DNA of 58,280 nt from SZUA-254 sp031379665 (lineage in GTDB: Bacteria; Bacteroidota; Ignavibacteria; UBA10030; SZUA-254): NCBI GenBank assembly GCA_031379665.1, contig JANNFI010000002.1, forward strand, positions 1-58,280, in the 5' to 3' direction. This document shows positions 35,221 to 43,926 of this stretch, piece after piece. Made by a program: the position numbers and the translations under genes. Each line of letters begins with the position of its first letter. Position 1 is the stretch's first letter. Below the pieces are notes generated by a model. It was given only the letters and a program-made list of their open reading frames with translations, did no database searches and was not told where the DNA came from.

Positions 35221-36618
35221 TTACGGGACTTTTTCCGCCACGAGCCTGACCAGGCATTCCGTTCGCCCGGGTTTTGACTGAATGTCGATGTCGCCGTAGA
35301 AGTGGCGCAGGAGCCGCCTGGTGATGTCGAGGCCGAGTCCGGTGCCTTGTCCGGGCGGTTTCGTCGTAAAGAAGGGGTCGAAGATCCGCGGAAGCACGTC
35401 CGGCGGGATCCCCACTCCGTTGTCGACGATGCTGACCACGACCCGGTCCAGCTCCCTCCGGGCGTCGATGTCGATGGTGCCCGATTCGGGGATCGCGTCG
35501 AGGGCGTTGTCGATCAGGTTCAACCAAACCTGGTTGAGCTCGCCGCCGTTCGCACTCACGCGCGGCAGGCCGGGTTCGACGTTCAGCGTGATCGATGCTC
35601 CCCGCACCCTCGCCTTCGACATAATGATCCTCATCGTGTCGAGGATGCCCGCTTCAACGTCCACCGATTCACGCCCCGCGAGGTTGTCCATATACGTGAA
35701 TTTCTTGACCGCGGAGACGAGCTCGTAAATTCTGTTCGCCGCGCGTTCGATGTCCACTGCCAGCGCGTGTGTCGCGCAGCCCGCGGAGATCCACCGCAGC
35801 GCGGCTTCGAGGGTGTCGCCGGAGATCGTCCCCGCGAGGTCGTCGAGCGCGGCAATCGTGACGGCCGTTTCCGCCAGGGGCGACGCGTGCCGCGAGTCGG
35901 CATCGTGGTCCGAGAGCCATTCGGCAATGGCGTCTTCACGGTCGGCCTGGTCGAGCGGCGAGAGAATGTTGCCGGCAGGTTTCGCCGCGCAGGCGCTGCG
36001 GGTCCGCTCGATCGCTTCGGCCTGGGCGGGAGTCAAACCGGCCGCGCCGAGCGCGCGGGAGGCCGCGTCGGCCTCCGTCAGACCCGTCAGAAGCAACTTG
36101 GCGCCGCGCACCGTCGCGGACGCGGGATTATTGAGCTCGTGGGCGAGGCCAGCCGCGAGCTTTCCGAGTGAAATCATCTTCTCTCCCTGCTGGTCGCTCG
36201 TATTGAAACTCCGGGCGCGATCGATCATAATGTGGACGGTGAGGGCGCTGAAGGCCGGGCACCGATGGATCAGATCGGGGAAGTGACGTTCGTGGAGGAC
36301 GAAGACCTCGCTGACTTCCATAACACTGCTGTCGCCCGGGGGGGCCTTCATCCTCGAGTAAGGAAGCATCCCCCCGATGTCACCGGAGCGCCATTCCATT
36401 GCGATCCTGGGCCCGGTGCCGCGGTCAACACTGATGGCGATGTGTCCGCAGAGAGGAATCCAGAGTTTTTCCAGTCGCACTCCTTTGGCGGCGAGGCGAG
36501 CACCGGGTTCGTACGTTTCGACGGAGCCGTGCGCGGCGAGCCACTCCAACTCGGCGCGGGGTATTTCAGCCAACGAGGGCAGTGCCGCCAGGCGGTCGAC
36601 GAGGTTGGATTCGGTCAT
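35221..36618 (-). CDS. Soluble histidine kinase with N-terminal cyclic-nucleotide-binding-like domain
   Basis: A 465-residue cytoplasmic kinase with no TM segment. Residues 1-130 match the cNMP-binding fold (FLAEIPRAELEWL-type start, then ARLAAKGVRLEKLWIPLCGHIAISVD). However, the phosphate-binding cassette reads GDIGGMLPYS...GDSSVMEV and lacks the canonical Arg, so it may sense something else or nothing. HisKA has H160 in GLAHELNNPAS. A long helical insertion follows, then a HATPase domain (NLIDNALDAIPESG, DNGVGIPPDVLPRIFDPFFTTK, GTGLGLDITRRLL). It is divergent from the receiver-TrxR fusion at 36810, a pairing that suggests a cognate system. It is convergent with the radical SAM-STAS gene. 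Confidence 0.9.
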   Translation of the reverse strand: MTESNLVDRLAALPSLAEIPRAELEWLAAHGSVETYEPGARLAAKGVRLEKLWIPLCGHIAISVDRGTGPRIAMEWRSGDIGGMLPYSRMKAPPGDSSVMEVSEVFVLHERHFPDLIHRCPAFSALTVHIMIDRARSFNTSDQQGEKMISLGKLAAGLAHELNNPASATVRGAKLLLTGLTEADAASRALGAAGLTPAQAEAIERTRSACAAKPAGNILSPLDQADREDAIAEWLSDHDADSRHASPLAETAVTIAALDDLAGTISGDTLEAALRWISAGCATHALAVDIERAANRIYELVSAVKKFTYMDNLAGRESVDVEAGILDTMRIIMSKARVRGASITLNVEPGLPRVSANGGELNQVWLNLIDNALDAIPESGTIDIDARRELDRVVVSIVDNGVGIPPDVLPRIFDPFFTTKPPGQGTGLGLDITRRLLRHFYGDIDIQSKPGRTECLVRLVAEKVP

Positions 36619-36720
36619 CGATGGGAGAACGATACGTGATCAATCGGTGAGGTGGCTGCTCAAAGGTATGAACACCGGACGGGAAAATCAACACGGCCGG
36701 AACCGAATGACTGATATCCC

Positions 36721-36749
36721 TTGACATTATTTCAGGGGTCATCTATATT
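36721..36749 (+). promoter_or_regulatory. Predicted strong promoter of the receiver-TrxR fusion gene
   Basis: TTGACA (36721-36726), 17 bp, TATATT (36744-36749), giving an mRNA leader of roughly 55 nt. This is one of the best promoter matches in the window. Confidence 0.7.
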
Positions 36750-36809
36750 GAACCATCGATTTCCACAACCGTTCTGTCTCAAATCATTTTCAAAGAAAGC
36801 GATCGTTCG

Positions 36810-38471
36810 GTGGCGAAACCAATTTTGATGACCGTCGATGACGATCCCGAGGTGCTCGGGGCGATCGACCGCGACCTCCGGGCGCACTACGGAGACCGTT
36901 ACCGGGTCATCAAGGTGGGCACTGCCGTCGATGCCGTCGAAACGGCGCGCCGGTTGAAGGAGCGGGGGACACCGATCGCAATGTTCATCGTCGACCAGCG
37001 GATGCCCGTGATGACGGGGACAGAAGTGCTCGCTCAAGTCCTGAAATACCATCCGGATTCGAAGAAGGTGTTGCTGACGGCGTACGCGGATACCGACGCG
37101 GCCATCGCCAGCATCAATCAAATTGGCCTCGATCACTACCTGATGAAGCCCTGGGACCCGCCGGAGGAGAAACTCTACCCGGTGTTGGACGACCTCCTCG
37201 GAGACTGGACGGCCAGCGTGAGGCTCCCGTTCGAAGGGATCCGCCTGGCGGGGGCCCGGTGGTCGCCGGAGAGTTTCGCCATCAAGGAGTTCCTCTCGAG
37301 CAACCAGGTGCCGTACCAGTGGATCGACATCGACCAGGATCAATCGATGCGGGAGCTGGTGTCGTCACTGCCGGCCGGCCTGAGCGGACTCCCCGTTGTC
37401 ATTATGCCGGACGGGGAACGACTTATTAACCCTGCGCTTCCTGACCTGGCCGACCGGGTCGGCCTCCACACCCGGGCGTCGCTGCCGTTCTACGACCTCG
37501 TCGTCATCGGCGGGGGCCCGGCGGGGCTCGCGAACGCCCTCTACGGCGCGACCGAGGGGCTGAAGACTCTTATGATCGAACAGAACGCCCCGGGGGGCCA
37601 GGCCGCGACGAGTTCCCGGATCGAGAACTACCTCGGCTTTCCCTCCGGCATCACCGGCGCCGACCTCGCCCAGCGAGCCACAGCGCAGGTCCGGCGGTTC
37701 GGCGCGGAGATCCTCACCGCCAGGGAGGTCACAGGAATCCGGCGCGAGGACCCATACCGCATCGTCACGATGGCCGACGGGTCGGAGGTCTCCTGCTACG
37801 CGGCGGTTTTCACGACCGGAATGAAGGTCCGGAAACTTGAGGCACCGGGCGTCGAGCCCCTTCTCGGCATCGGGGTCTATTACGGTGCCGCGATGACCGA
37901 AGGGCTGACCTACCGCGGACACGACGTGTGCATCGTCGGGGGCGCCAACTCCGCGGGCCAGGCGGCGCTCTTCTTCAGTCGTTACGCCAGGCGGGTCAGG
38001 ATGCTGGTGCGCGCGAAATCGCTGAGCCCCGCTATGTCGCGGTACCTCGTCGACAGGATCGGGGCCGCGGCAAACATCGAGGTTCTCAACGGGGTGGAGG
38101 TGTTCTCGGCCTGCGGGGAGGGCAGCCTCGAGTACATCATCACGCGGAACGTTGACTCGGGCGCCGAAACGCGTGTGGAATCGGCGGCGATGTTCATTTT
38201 CATCGGCACGGCGCCGCACACCGGGATGCTCGCCGGGATCCTCGAGCTTGACGATAAAGGATTCATCCTCACCGGTCCTGATCTTCCCCGGACGGTCCGC
38301 GGCATCCGGGCCTGGAACCTCGACCGCGACCCGTTCATGTTCGAGACGAACATCCCGGGTGTGTTCGCAGCGGGTGACGTCCGGTCCGGCGCCAACAGGC
38401 GGGTCGCCGCCGCGGTCGGCGAAGGATCTGCTGCAATCCATTCCGTCCTCCGTTATCTCCAGACCGTTTGA
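36810..38471 (+). CDS. Fused response regulator / thioredoxin reductase-like flavoprotein lacking CxxC
   Basis: A 553-residue fusion. The receiver (1-130) has D62 (FIVDQRMPVMTG) and the MKPW Lys. Residues about 145-215 look like a thioredoxin/glutaredoxin-fold linker (IKEFLSSNQVPYQWIDID, LSGLPVVIMPDG) without a CxxC. From about 230 there is a thioredoxin reductase-like FAD/NAD(P)H module: VVIGGGPAGLANALYGATEG, PGGQAATSSRIENYLGFPSGI, CIVGGANSAGQAALFFSRYA, GVFAAGDVRSG. Where TrxR has the redox CATC, this protein has YYGAAMT (near residue 356), so it cannot do normal dithiol chemistry. The fusion type is known; output could be a NAD(P)H- or redox-dependent interaction. The start is GTG 36810. 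Confidence 0.9.
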   Translation: MAKPILMTVDDDPEVLGAIDRDLRAHYGDRYRVIKVGTAVDAVETARRLKERGTPIAMFIVDQRMPVMTGTEVLAQVLKYHPDSKKVLLTAYADTDAAIASINQIGLDHYLMKPWDPPEEKLYPVLDDLLGDWTASVRLPFEGIRLAGARWSPESFAIKEFLSSNQVPYQWIDIDQDQSMRELVSSLPAGLSGLPVVIMPDGERLINPALPDLADRVGLHTRASLPFYDLVVIGGGPAGLANALYGATEGLKTLMIEQNAPGGQAATSSRIENYLGFPSGITGADLAQRATAQVRRFGAEILTAREVTGIRREDPYRIVTMADGSEVSCYAAVFTTGMKVRKLEAPGVEPLLGIGVYYGAAMTEGLTYRGHDVCIVGGANSAGQAALFFSRYARRVRMLVRAKSLSPAMSRYLVDRIGAAANIEVLNGVEVFSACGEGSLEYIITRNVDSGAETRVESAAMFIFIGTAPHTGMLAGILELDDKGFILTGPDLPRTVRGIRAWNLDRDPFMFETNIPGVFAAGDVRSGANRRVAAAVGEGSAAIHSVLRYLQTV

Positions 38472-38513
38472 AAATCGTTGCGTGCTGACACAGACTATTG
38501 ACCATTGAGCGAT

Positions 38514-38831
38514 ATGCCAAAAATGGAAATCGACGGAAGGGCGTTTGAAGTTGACGATACCGGGTATCTCACGGATCCATCTATATGGAGCGACGACGTC
38601 GCAGGACTGATCGCGAGACACGACGGCATCCCGGTGCTCACCGAACCACACTGGGCGATCGTGCGCTGCATCCGGCGGCACTGGGAAGAGAAGGGTACGG
38701 CCCCATTGGTCCGGTCCATCTGCCAGACGACGGGGATCAAATTGAAGGAGTTGTACGAACTATTTCCGCTCGGGCCGTCGAAGGGTGCCTGCAGGGTCGC
38801 AGGCCTGCCGAAACCCGACGGCTGCGTCTGA
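38514..38831 (+). CDS. dsrC: DsrC/TusE family sulfur-carrier protein with both C-terminal cysteines
   Basis: A 105-residue DsrC-fold protein (DGRAFEVDDTGYLTDPSIW, then LKELYELFPLGPSKGACRVAGLPKPDGCV). The penultimate C104 and C93, eleven residues before it, are the two cysteines that form the trisulfide in true DsrC; TusE-type proteins keep only the last. DsrC carries sulfur in dissimilatory sulfite reduction or sulfur oxidation. No dsrAB, dsrEFH or tus genes are in the window. ATG 38514 is chosen; TTG 38505 in frame is possible. It lies 42 nt after the receiver-TrxR fusion and 33 nt before a cysteine desulfurase gene, so sulfur trafficking is the likely theme. Confidence 0.88.
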   Translation: MPKMEIDGRAFEVDDTGYLTDPSIWSDDVAGLIARHDGIPVLTEPHWAIVRCIRRHWEEKGTAPLVRSICQTTGIKLKELYELFPLGPSKGACRVAGLPKPDGCV

Positions 38832-38864
38832 GAAACGAATGTCCAACCTCGCTACCGGATCCCG

Positions 38865-40025
38865 ATGAAGATGATCTATCTCGACAACGCCGCGACCTCG
38901 TTCCCGAAGCCGGACGTCGTCTACGACTTCATGCATGACTTCTACCGTGAAAACGGCGTCAGCCCCGGAAGATCGGGGTTCGACGCGTCGCTCAAGGCGG
39001 AGGAGCTGGTGATGGAAACGCGAAAGCTCCTCACTGAACTCTTCCATCCCGGCGGCAATCCCAACCGGCTCACATTCAGCTACAACGCCAGCGATTCCCT
39101 CAATATGATCATCCAAGGTCTGGCGGAGAAAGGCGACCACGTCGTGTACACCCGGCTCGAACATAATTCCGTCCTCCGGCCGCTCCACCACCTCCACGCC
39201 GATGGCGTCATCGAAGTTACACAGGTCGGCTTCGACGCGCGGGGGTACGTCAGCCCGGCAGAGATCGAAGGCGCAATCCGGGCCAACACGAAAATGGTCG
39301 TTGTGAACCATTGCTCGAACGTCCTCGGAACCATTCAGCCGGTAGAGGAAATCGGGAGGATCTGCAAGAAAGCCGGGGTGTTCTTCGTCGTGGACACGAC
39401 CCAGAGCGCAGGCGTCATCCCGATCGACATGTCGTCGATGGGGGTCGACGTCGTGGTATTCACCGGACATAAGTGTCTCCTCGGGCCGACGGGCATCGGC
39501 GGGTCGTACGTGGGGGAGGGAGTGCCGGTCCGGCCCACGAGATTCGGGGGGACGGGAGTCCGGTCGGCGCAGGAGGCTCACATCGAGGAATATCCGTACC
39601 GGCTCGAGTGCGGGACATTGAACATGGTGGGGGTCGCCGGCCTGAACGCCGGGATCAAGTGGCTGATCAACGAAGGAATCGATGTCATCCACGACCGGGA
39701 GATGCGGCTATGGGACCGTCTCCGGAAGGGGATTCAGCAGTTCGAAAACGTGGTCACGTACTGCGCGGACGGCGTCGAGCACCATAGTCCGGTGCTCAGT
39801 TTCAACATCAGAAATTTCGAGGCCGCTGACGTAGGTACGCTCCTCGACGTAGACTACAACATCGCTTGCCGGACCGGTTTGCAGTGCGCGCCCGGGGTCC
39901 ACGCGCTCCTGGGAACCGACAAAGTGCATGGAACTGTGCGCCTGAGCATCGGACCTTTCAATACCGATGACCACATCGAACAGGCGATCCGCGCCGTCGG
40001 TGAAATCGCCGGGATGAGGAAGTAA
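38865..40025 (+). CDS. Cysteine desulfurase family aminotransferase class V
   Basis: A 386-residue PLP enzyme that should release sulfur from cysteine as a protein persulfide. It begins IYLDNAATSFPKP, has NHCSNVLGTIQPVEEIG, DTTQSAGVIPIDMSSMGVD and the PLP lysine in FTGHKCLLGPTGIGG. The persulfide cysteine region CRTGLQCAPGVHALLG is intact. It is closest to the SufS/Csd-like group of selenocysteine lyase/desulfurase proteins often found outside isc/suf operons. It directly follows dsrC, a likely sulfur acceptor. The ATG has no strong ribosome site. Confidence 0.92.
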   Translation: MKMIYLDNAATSFPKPDVVYDFMHDFYRENGVSPGRSGFDASLKAEELVMETRKLLTELFHPGGNPNRLTFSYNASDSLNMIIQGLAEKGDHVVYTRLEHNSVLRPLHHLHADGVIEVTQVGFDARGYVSPAEIEGAIRANTKMVVVNHCSNVLGTIQPVEEIGRICKKAGVFFVVDTTQSAGVIPIDMSSMGVDVVVFTGHKCLLGPTGIGGSYVGEGVPVRPTRFGGTGVRSAQEAHIEEYPYRLECGTLNMVGVAGLNAGIKWLINEGIDVIHDREMRLWDRLRKGIQQFENVVTYCADGVEHHSPVLSFNIRNFEAADVGTLLDVDYNIACRTGLQCAPGVHALLGTDKVHGTVRLSIGPFNTDDHIEQAIRAVGEIAGMRK

Positions 40026-40079
40026 GGCCGGCCACGATATGGTAACCAATCCACGCGGTGCGGAACAGGGAGGAAAGCC

Positions 40080-40502
40080 ATGAAGCTATTCATCGTCGTC
40101 GCGATGGTCCTCGCCGTCCTCGGTTGTGAGGGTGAAAGGTGGGAGGAGAACGAGGAGATAATCATGCACGACATGGTCGCGCTCTCCGATTCGATATGGT
40201 CGTGGATCGGTCAGGGCAATTCCTTCGACGCGCTCGAGCCGGTGACCTGGGGACACTACTTCGGGGACGGGAACAATAAAATATCCGTCGGGAGGACCTG
40301 GTTCACGATGGTATCGCCGGGAGGTCAGCCGAACGGAATCGCCCTCATTGGAGAAAAGCCGCCGAGTATCGTCGGCAATATGTCCTTCGGCACTGAGGTG
40401 ACCCATCGAATGGAATTAAGCCACGACTGGGCGCTTCTCGGCCATCGAACCCGTATCTACGAAGGCGTCGAAAATACGTCGCGGATCATCGAATTCAGGT
40501 GA
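40080..40502 (+). CDS. Hypothetical lipoprotein
   Basis: A 140-residue protein with a lipobox (VLAVLGC, Cys16) after a short hydrophobic leader, so it should be lipid-anchored. The rest (acidic helix WEENEEIIMHDMVALSDSIWSWIG, then beta-rich segment) matches nothing I recognise. GGGAGG lies upstream of the ATG. It is convergent with the SnoaL-like lipoprotein gene. Confidence 0.75.
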   Translation: MKLFIVVAMVLAVLGCEGERWEENEEIIMHDMVALSDSIWSWIGQGNSFDALEPVTWGHYFGDGNNKISVGRTWFTMVSPGGQPNGIALIGEKPPSIVGNMSFGTEVTHRMELSHDWALLGHRTRIYEGVENTSRIIEFR

Positions 40503-40544
40503 GCAGGTGAGGTGGAGTGCCGTCATCCTCGGCATCCGATCCCG

Positions 40545-40997
40545 CTACGGAGTATCGTAGTATGTATAGTCCCGGGTGATCTTTCCGTTTTCGATCGTGA
40601 AGATCGTGCAGATCGGCAGCGTCCACAGAAGGCCATCCGGTCCGGTTCCCGAGGAAACAAACTCCACAATCACGTTCCTTTCTCCGGCAGAATAGGTCGC
40701 GATGACCGAGTCCCTGATGTCCGGGGACATCTCCGCGTATTTCCCATACTTCTCCGCGATTTGCTTTCTGGTCTGCCGCACGATCTCCTGGCCGAATGAC
40801 GGGTCTTTGAATTCAGCCGGATCGGAATAGAGATCCGACATCCCGGCCCAGTCGTGGCGGTTGAAGGTCTCGAAGACCCGGCCTGCGATCCGGAGGTTGT
40901 TTTCCTGCTGAGCCACCAAACCGGAGGTGTCGTCTTTCCCGCACCCGGCGGTAAGGATCGCGGCGAGGAATAGTGTCGTGAGTATGTAGTTTCTCAT
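40545..40997 (-). CDS. SnoaL/NTF2-like lipoprotein
   Basis: A 150-residue lipoprotein: leader ILTTLFLAAILTAGC with a clear lipobox, then a SnoaL/ketosteroid-isomerase-like fold (VFETFNRHDWAGMSDLYSDPAEFKDPSFG, IPV-like middle, CTIFTIENGKITRDYTYYD end). Members may be enzymes or ligand binders, and no catalytic residue can be assigned here. ATG 40997 is chosen over upstream in-frame codons because the lipobox then fits. It lies 7 nt after the protease stop and is probably cotranscribed. Confidence 0.8.
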   Translation of the reverse strand: MRNYILTTLFLAAILTAGCGKDDTSGLVAQQENNLRIAGRVFETFNRHDWAGMSDLYSDPAEFKDPSFGQEIVRQTRKQIAEKYGKYAEMSPDIRDSVIATYSAGERNVIVEFVSSGTGPDGLLWTLPICTIFTIENGKITRDYTYYDTP

Positions 40998-41004
40998 TGG
41001 ATGA

Positions 41005-43227
41005 TCATTGGGTTGTGTGGGTTCTCCGGAGTATCGTCCGGTGGCGCTTGATCGATGATACGGAAAATTTGTTGGAATCCGTCGCGTCTGACCGCAGGAT
41101 GAGACTCCCCGCATTGGCCAATTTCACCCAGTACCCGAGGCCGGGCCGGATGGTATCGGCCCGCTGGTACCCGGACTGGTATTCGAAAAAATGTGATGTG
41201 ATCATCCCGGGCGGCTCGCTCACGATGCCCGATGTGGCGATCGGCCGGGTGATCGAGCCGATGAGGTTCCAGCCGGTGCGCACGGCAACGGTTTCGGCCG
41301 CGGTCGTATCGCCCGGGATGGAAATGGTCTGCGGCTCATCGAACTTTAGCCAGTATCCGGCCCCTTTCCGGAGCGTGTCGTGCGCTGAATAACCTGAGTC
41401 GTAAGCGAAGGCCTGGGAGATGGAGGTCGGGAACACCTCGGACCGGAGCGGAACACCCTGGATCGTCGGGAGCGAGACGAGGTTCCATCCCGATCCGACC
41501 TCAACCCGGACGGCGTCCTCGTCGTCTTCATTCAGGGCTTCGCGGGCCGCCGGTTCGAGTCCGTCGTATAGCGTGTCGGCGCTCCGTGTCCGCATCACGA
41601 TCGCGTAACCGACATCCCCGTCCTGCGTGTCGTCGTCGATCCCCGTCACGCTTACGCGCTGAGGCAGCATCCAGTTGAACGTGGTGAAGAAGAGCAGACC
41701 AGGATCCGTCGTTCCTTCGCTTGAATCGGTCGAACCGATCGAAACCCAGACCGTGTCCATCGGCACCACCGCCAGGGCGACGTCGAAAGAGGCGCTCCCT
41801 CCCGATTCGGTGGTGCGCAGGAGCGTTTCCGCCTGGATGCTCACGCGGATCCTGAGGGCTTCCGTCACGGCCCCCATCGCGCTGATCCGACCGTATCCAA
41901 AAACGTAATCGTACCCCGGGTCGCCGAGGTCCACTGCGGTACGGCGGAGGATCGACATTACCGCGGAATAATCGAGGGCTGGGTTGGCCTGGAGCATCAG
42001 GGCGATGATGCCTGCGACGTGAGCGGACGACCACGATGTACCGCTCGACGTGCCGAAACCGCCGCCGATCTGTGACGACAACACCCCTTCACCGGGCGCC
42101 GACAGGTCGGGCTTGCGGCCGTCGGCCGGGAAAAAGTTCGTGTCCGCCGGCGAAGGGCCGACCGAGGTATTCGCGTAGCGGGAGTCCGCCGCGTTTGTGC
42201 CTCCGACGCTGATGCAGATTTTGTAGTCGCCCGGGGACCGTGTCGTACCGGCGGAGGGGCCCGCGTTTCCGGCGCAGAAGACAGGAATGATTCCCGCGGC
42301 ACGCCAGGCGTCCGCGGCGGCGTAGGCGTACGTCGAGCCCCTCGTACCTGAGAACCAGCTGTTATTGACGACGCGGGGAAAATCGTCAGTGCCGGGGTCG
42401 CCGTCGGGGTCGAGGATCCACTGCATCCCCGTGGTGACCTGTGAGATCGTGGAAGCCCCCGCATCCAGGATCTTGCCGACGACGAGGCGGGAGCGGTACG
42501 CGATTCCGATCGCGGGCATCGCCCCGTTCGGCCCGCCCGCCCCGGCGAGGATCCCCGAACCGAAGGTTCCGTGTCCGAGATTGTCGTAGGGCGACGGCTG
42601 ACCGAATATGAAATCCTTCCACGCGTCCACCGGCCGAAGCTTCCCGATGAGCGCGGGATGGCCGGGATCGATGCCGGTGTCGAGGGAGCCGATCAGGACC
42701 CCCGTCCCGTCGAGTCCATACGCGTCCCAGACTGAATCAACGCCGGTGAGCGTGAGGTTCCAGGGAGGGATCGCCGATGGAGCGAACTCGCGCTGCGTCC
42801 CTCCGACAGGCTCACTCGAAAAGAGCGGATCGTCGGCGTCGATCAATGCGACATCCGGATCGCGGGAGAGCCGCTCGATGAAGTCCCGGGTCGCGTCCAC
42901 TCCGACGGTTTGGTTGATCCAAAAGAGTTTCGCCGGTCCAGTCGCGCCGTTCCTGAGGAGGATGCCCCCGAAGCGTGCGCCGACCGAATCGCGCAGGGAG
43001 CGGATCATTCCTCCGACGGTCGTCGATTTCAGGCGGACGGATGATGGATCTTCGCGCTGTGCCAGTGTAAGGATGACCGGGACCGTCTGCGAGTCCGTCA
43101 GGCCCGCCAGCCGCGCCGATAGCGCTTCCGAGATCGTCCCGCGGCCCTCGTCCGCGCGTAGCAGTGCGGACGCCAGGAGCAGGGGGAGAGCCAGCAGGGT
43201 AAGGCCTGATCTATTCATACATGTCAT
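41005..43227 (-). CDS. Secreted subtilisin-like (S8) serine protease with Calx-beta and GYW modules
   Basis: A 740-residue protein with signal peptide MNRSGLTLLALPLLLASALLRA (start at ATG 43227 or 43218). The S8 catalytic triad is intact: Asp in IGSLDTGIDPGHP, His in NLGHGTFGSGILAG, Ser in SSGTSWSSAHVAG. An inhibitor-like prodomain precedes it (LSRDPDVALIDADDPLF). A Calx-beta-like segment follows (SASFDVALAVVPMDTVWVSI). Two WNLVS/GYW modules follow (VGSGWNLVSLP, GYWLKFDE; GWNLIGSITRP, GYWVKLA). Unlike its neighbours the protein has no YPNPFNP sorting domain and ends in a basic tail. A promoter that places the transcript start at the ATG is described separately. Confidence 0.9.
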   Translation of the reverse strand: MTCMNRSGLTLLALPLLLASALLRADEGRGTISEALSARLAGLTDSQTVPVILTLAQREDPSSVRLKSTTVGGMIRSLRDSVGARFGGILLRNGATGPAKLFWINQTVGVDATRDFIERLSRDPDVALIDADDPLFSSEPVGGTQREFAPSAIPPWNLTLTGVDSVWDAYGLDGTGVLIGSLDTGIDPGHPALIGKLRPVDAWKDFIFGQPSPYDNLGHGTFGSGILAGAGGPNGAMPAIGIAYRSRLVVGKILDAGASTISQVTTGMQWILDPDGDPGTDDFPRVVNNSWFSGTRGSTYAYAAADAWRAAGIIPVFCAGNAGPSAGTTRSPGDYKICISVGGTNAADSRYANTSVGPSPADTNFFPADGRKPDLSAPGEGVLSSQIGGGFGTSSGTSWSSAHVAGIIALMLQANPALDYSAVMSILRRTAVDLGDPGYDYVFGYGRISAMGAVTEALRIRVSIQAETLLRTTESGGSASFDVALAVVPMDTVWVSIGSTDSSEGTTDPGLLFFTTFNWMLPQRVSVTGIDDDTQDGDVGYAIVMRTRSADTLYDGLEPAAREALNEDDEDAVRVEVGSGWNLVSLPTIQGVPLRSEVFPTSISQAFAYDSGYSAHDTLRKGAGYWLKFDEPQTISIPGDTTAAETVAVRTGWNLIGSITRPIATSGIVSEPPGMITSHFFEYQSGYQRADTIRPGLGYWVKLANAGSLILRSDATDSNKFSVSSIKRHRTILRRTHTTQ

Positions 43228-43233
43228 ACTTGA

Positions 43234-43262
43234 AGAGTACGGGGAAATACCCTCCCGGTCAA
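43234..43262 (-). promoter_or_regulatory. Predicted promoter of the S8 protease gene (leaderless arrangement)
   Basis: On the minus strand, TTGACC (43262-43257), 17 bp and TACTCT (43239-43234) are followed by only six bases (TCAAGT) before the ATG at 43227. Initiation six or seven bases after the -10 would place +1 at the A of the start codon. No ribosome site is present, which agrees with a leaderless mRNA. Confidence 0.55.
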
Positions 43263-43378
43263 CCCGACTATGACGATCGGGTGGGAAAATGCGTCGACCC
43301 GTTGCCGGGGAGCGGTCGTTCCCTCCCCGGATGAGCAATGGCGTCCCAAGGGGTGTCCCCAGCCAGGGTGCCGAATCC

Positions 43379-43407
43379 TTGACAATCCCGGTTAGATATG
43401 GTATGTT
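43379..43407 (+). promoter_or_regulatory. Predicted promoter of the small exported protein gene
   Basis: TTGACA (43379-43384), 17 bp, TATGTT (43402-43407), about 50 bp before the ATG at 43459. Confidence 0.65.
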
Positions 43408-43458
43408 TCCGCCTTCAACCCCGGTCAATTTTCCATCATTTTTCAGGAGGAACCATCT

Positions 43459-43908
43459 ATGCATCTTTTCCGTATCATGTTCATCGCGTTTGCGCTTCTC
43501 TACGCATCAGGGAGCCTCGTGGCGCAGGCGAACTCGGCGAAGGATACCGCGCCGAAACCCGTGCAGTTTACCGAAGAGAAAATCAGCCTGATCGAGGACA
43601 ACCTCGTGAAGGACCTCGAAAGCCCCATCCCCGGGGTGGTGATCGGCGGCGCTCAGACCGTCCGTGAGATGAAAAAGGCCGTCCCCGCTCACGACTTCAC
43701 GAAGTTGACTATCCCGTTGATGCGGATTGTGAAGGACGAGAGCGGTGACCGCGCGGCGCGGATCATCGCCGCCCTGGCCCTACACGAAGTCAAATCGGAC
43801 CGTGGGGATTTTGCGATCAGCCGCGAGGGGGAGATGTCGTCGGACGAGGTCTTCAAATCCCTCTGTTCGAACCTGGCGAAGGTCCGGGCATCGGAGCAGA
43901 AGAAGTAA
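43459..43908 (+). CDS. Small exported protein, possibly HEAT-like helical
   Basis: A 149-residue protein with a signal peptide (IMFIAFALLYASGSLVAQA). The mature part is helical and charged (KISLIEDNLVKDLES, TVREMKKAVPAHDFTKLTIPLMRIVKDESGDRAARIIAALALHEV), reminiscent of one or two HEAT-type repeats. The function is unknown. AGGAGG upstream supports the ATG. It lies 18 nt before the ABC transporter genes and may be cotranscribed with them. Confidence 0.75.
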   Translation: MHLFRIMFIAFALLYASGSLVAQANSAKDTAPKPVQFTEEKISLIEDNLVKDLESPIPGVVIGGAQTVREMKKAVPAHDFTKLTIPLMRIVKDESGDRAARIIAALALHEVKSDRGDFAISREGEMSSDEVFKSLCSNLAKVRASEQKK

Positions 43909-43926
43909 CGCCGCAGTCTGACCCCG

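Noticed and set aside
37365..38681. 438-codon minus-strand open frame
   Set aside because: It is antisense to the receiver-TrxR fusion and dsrC and has no domain content.
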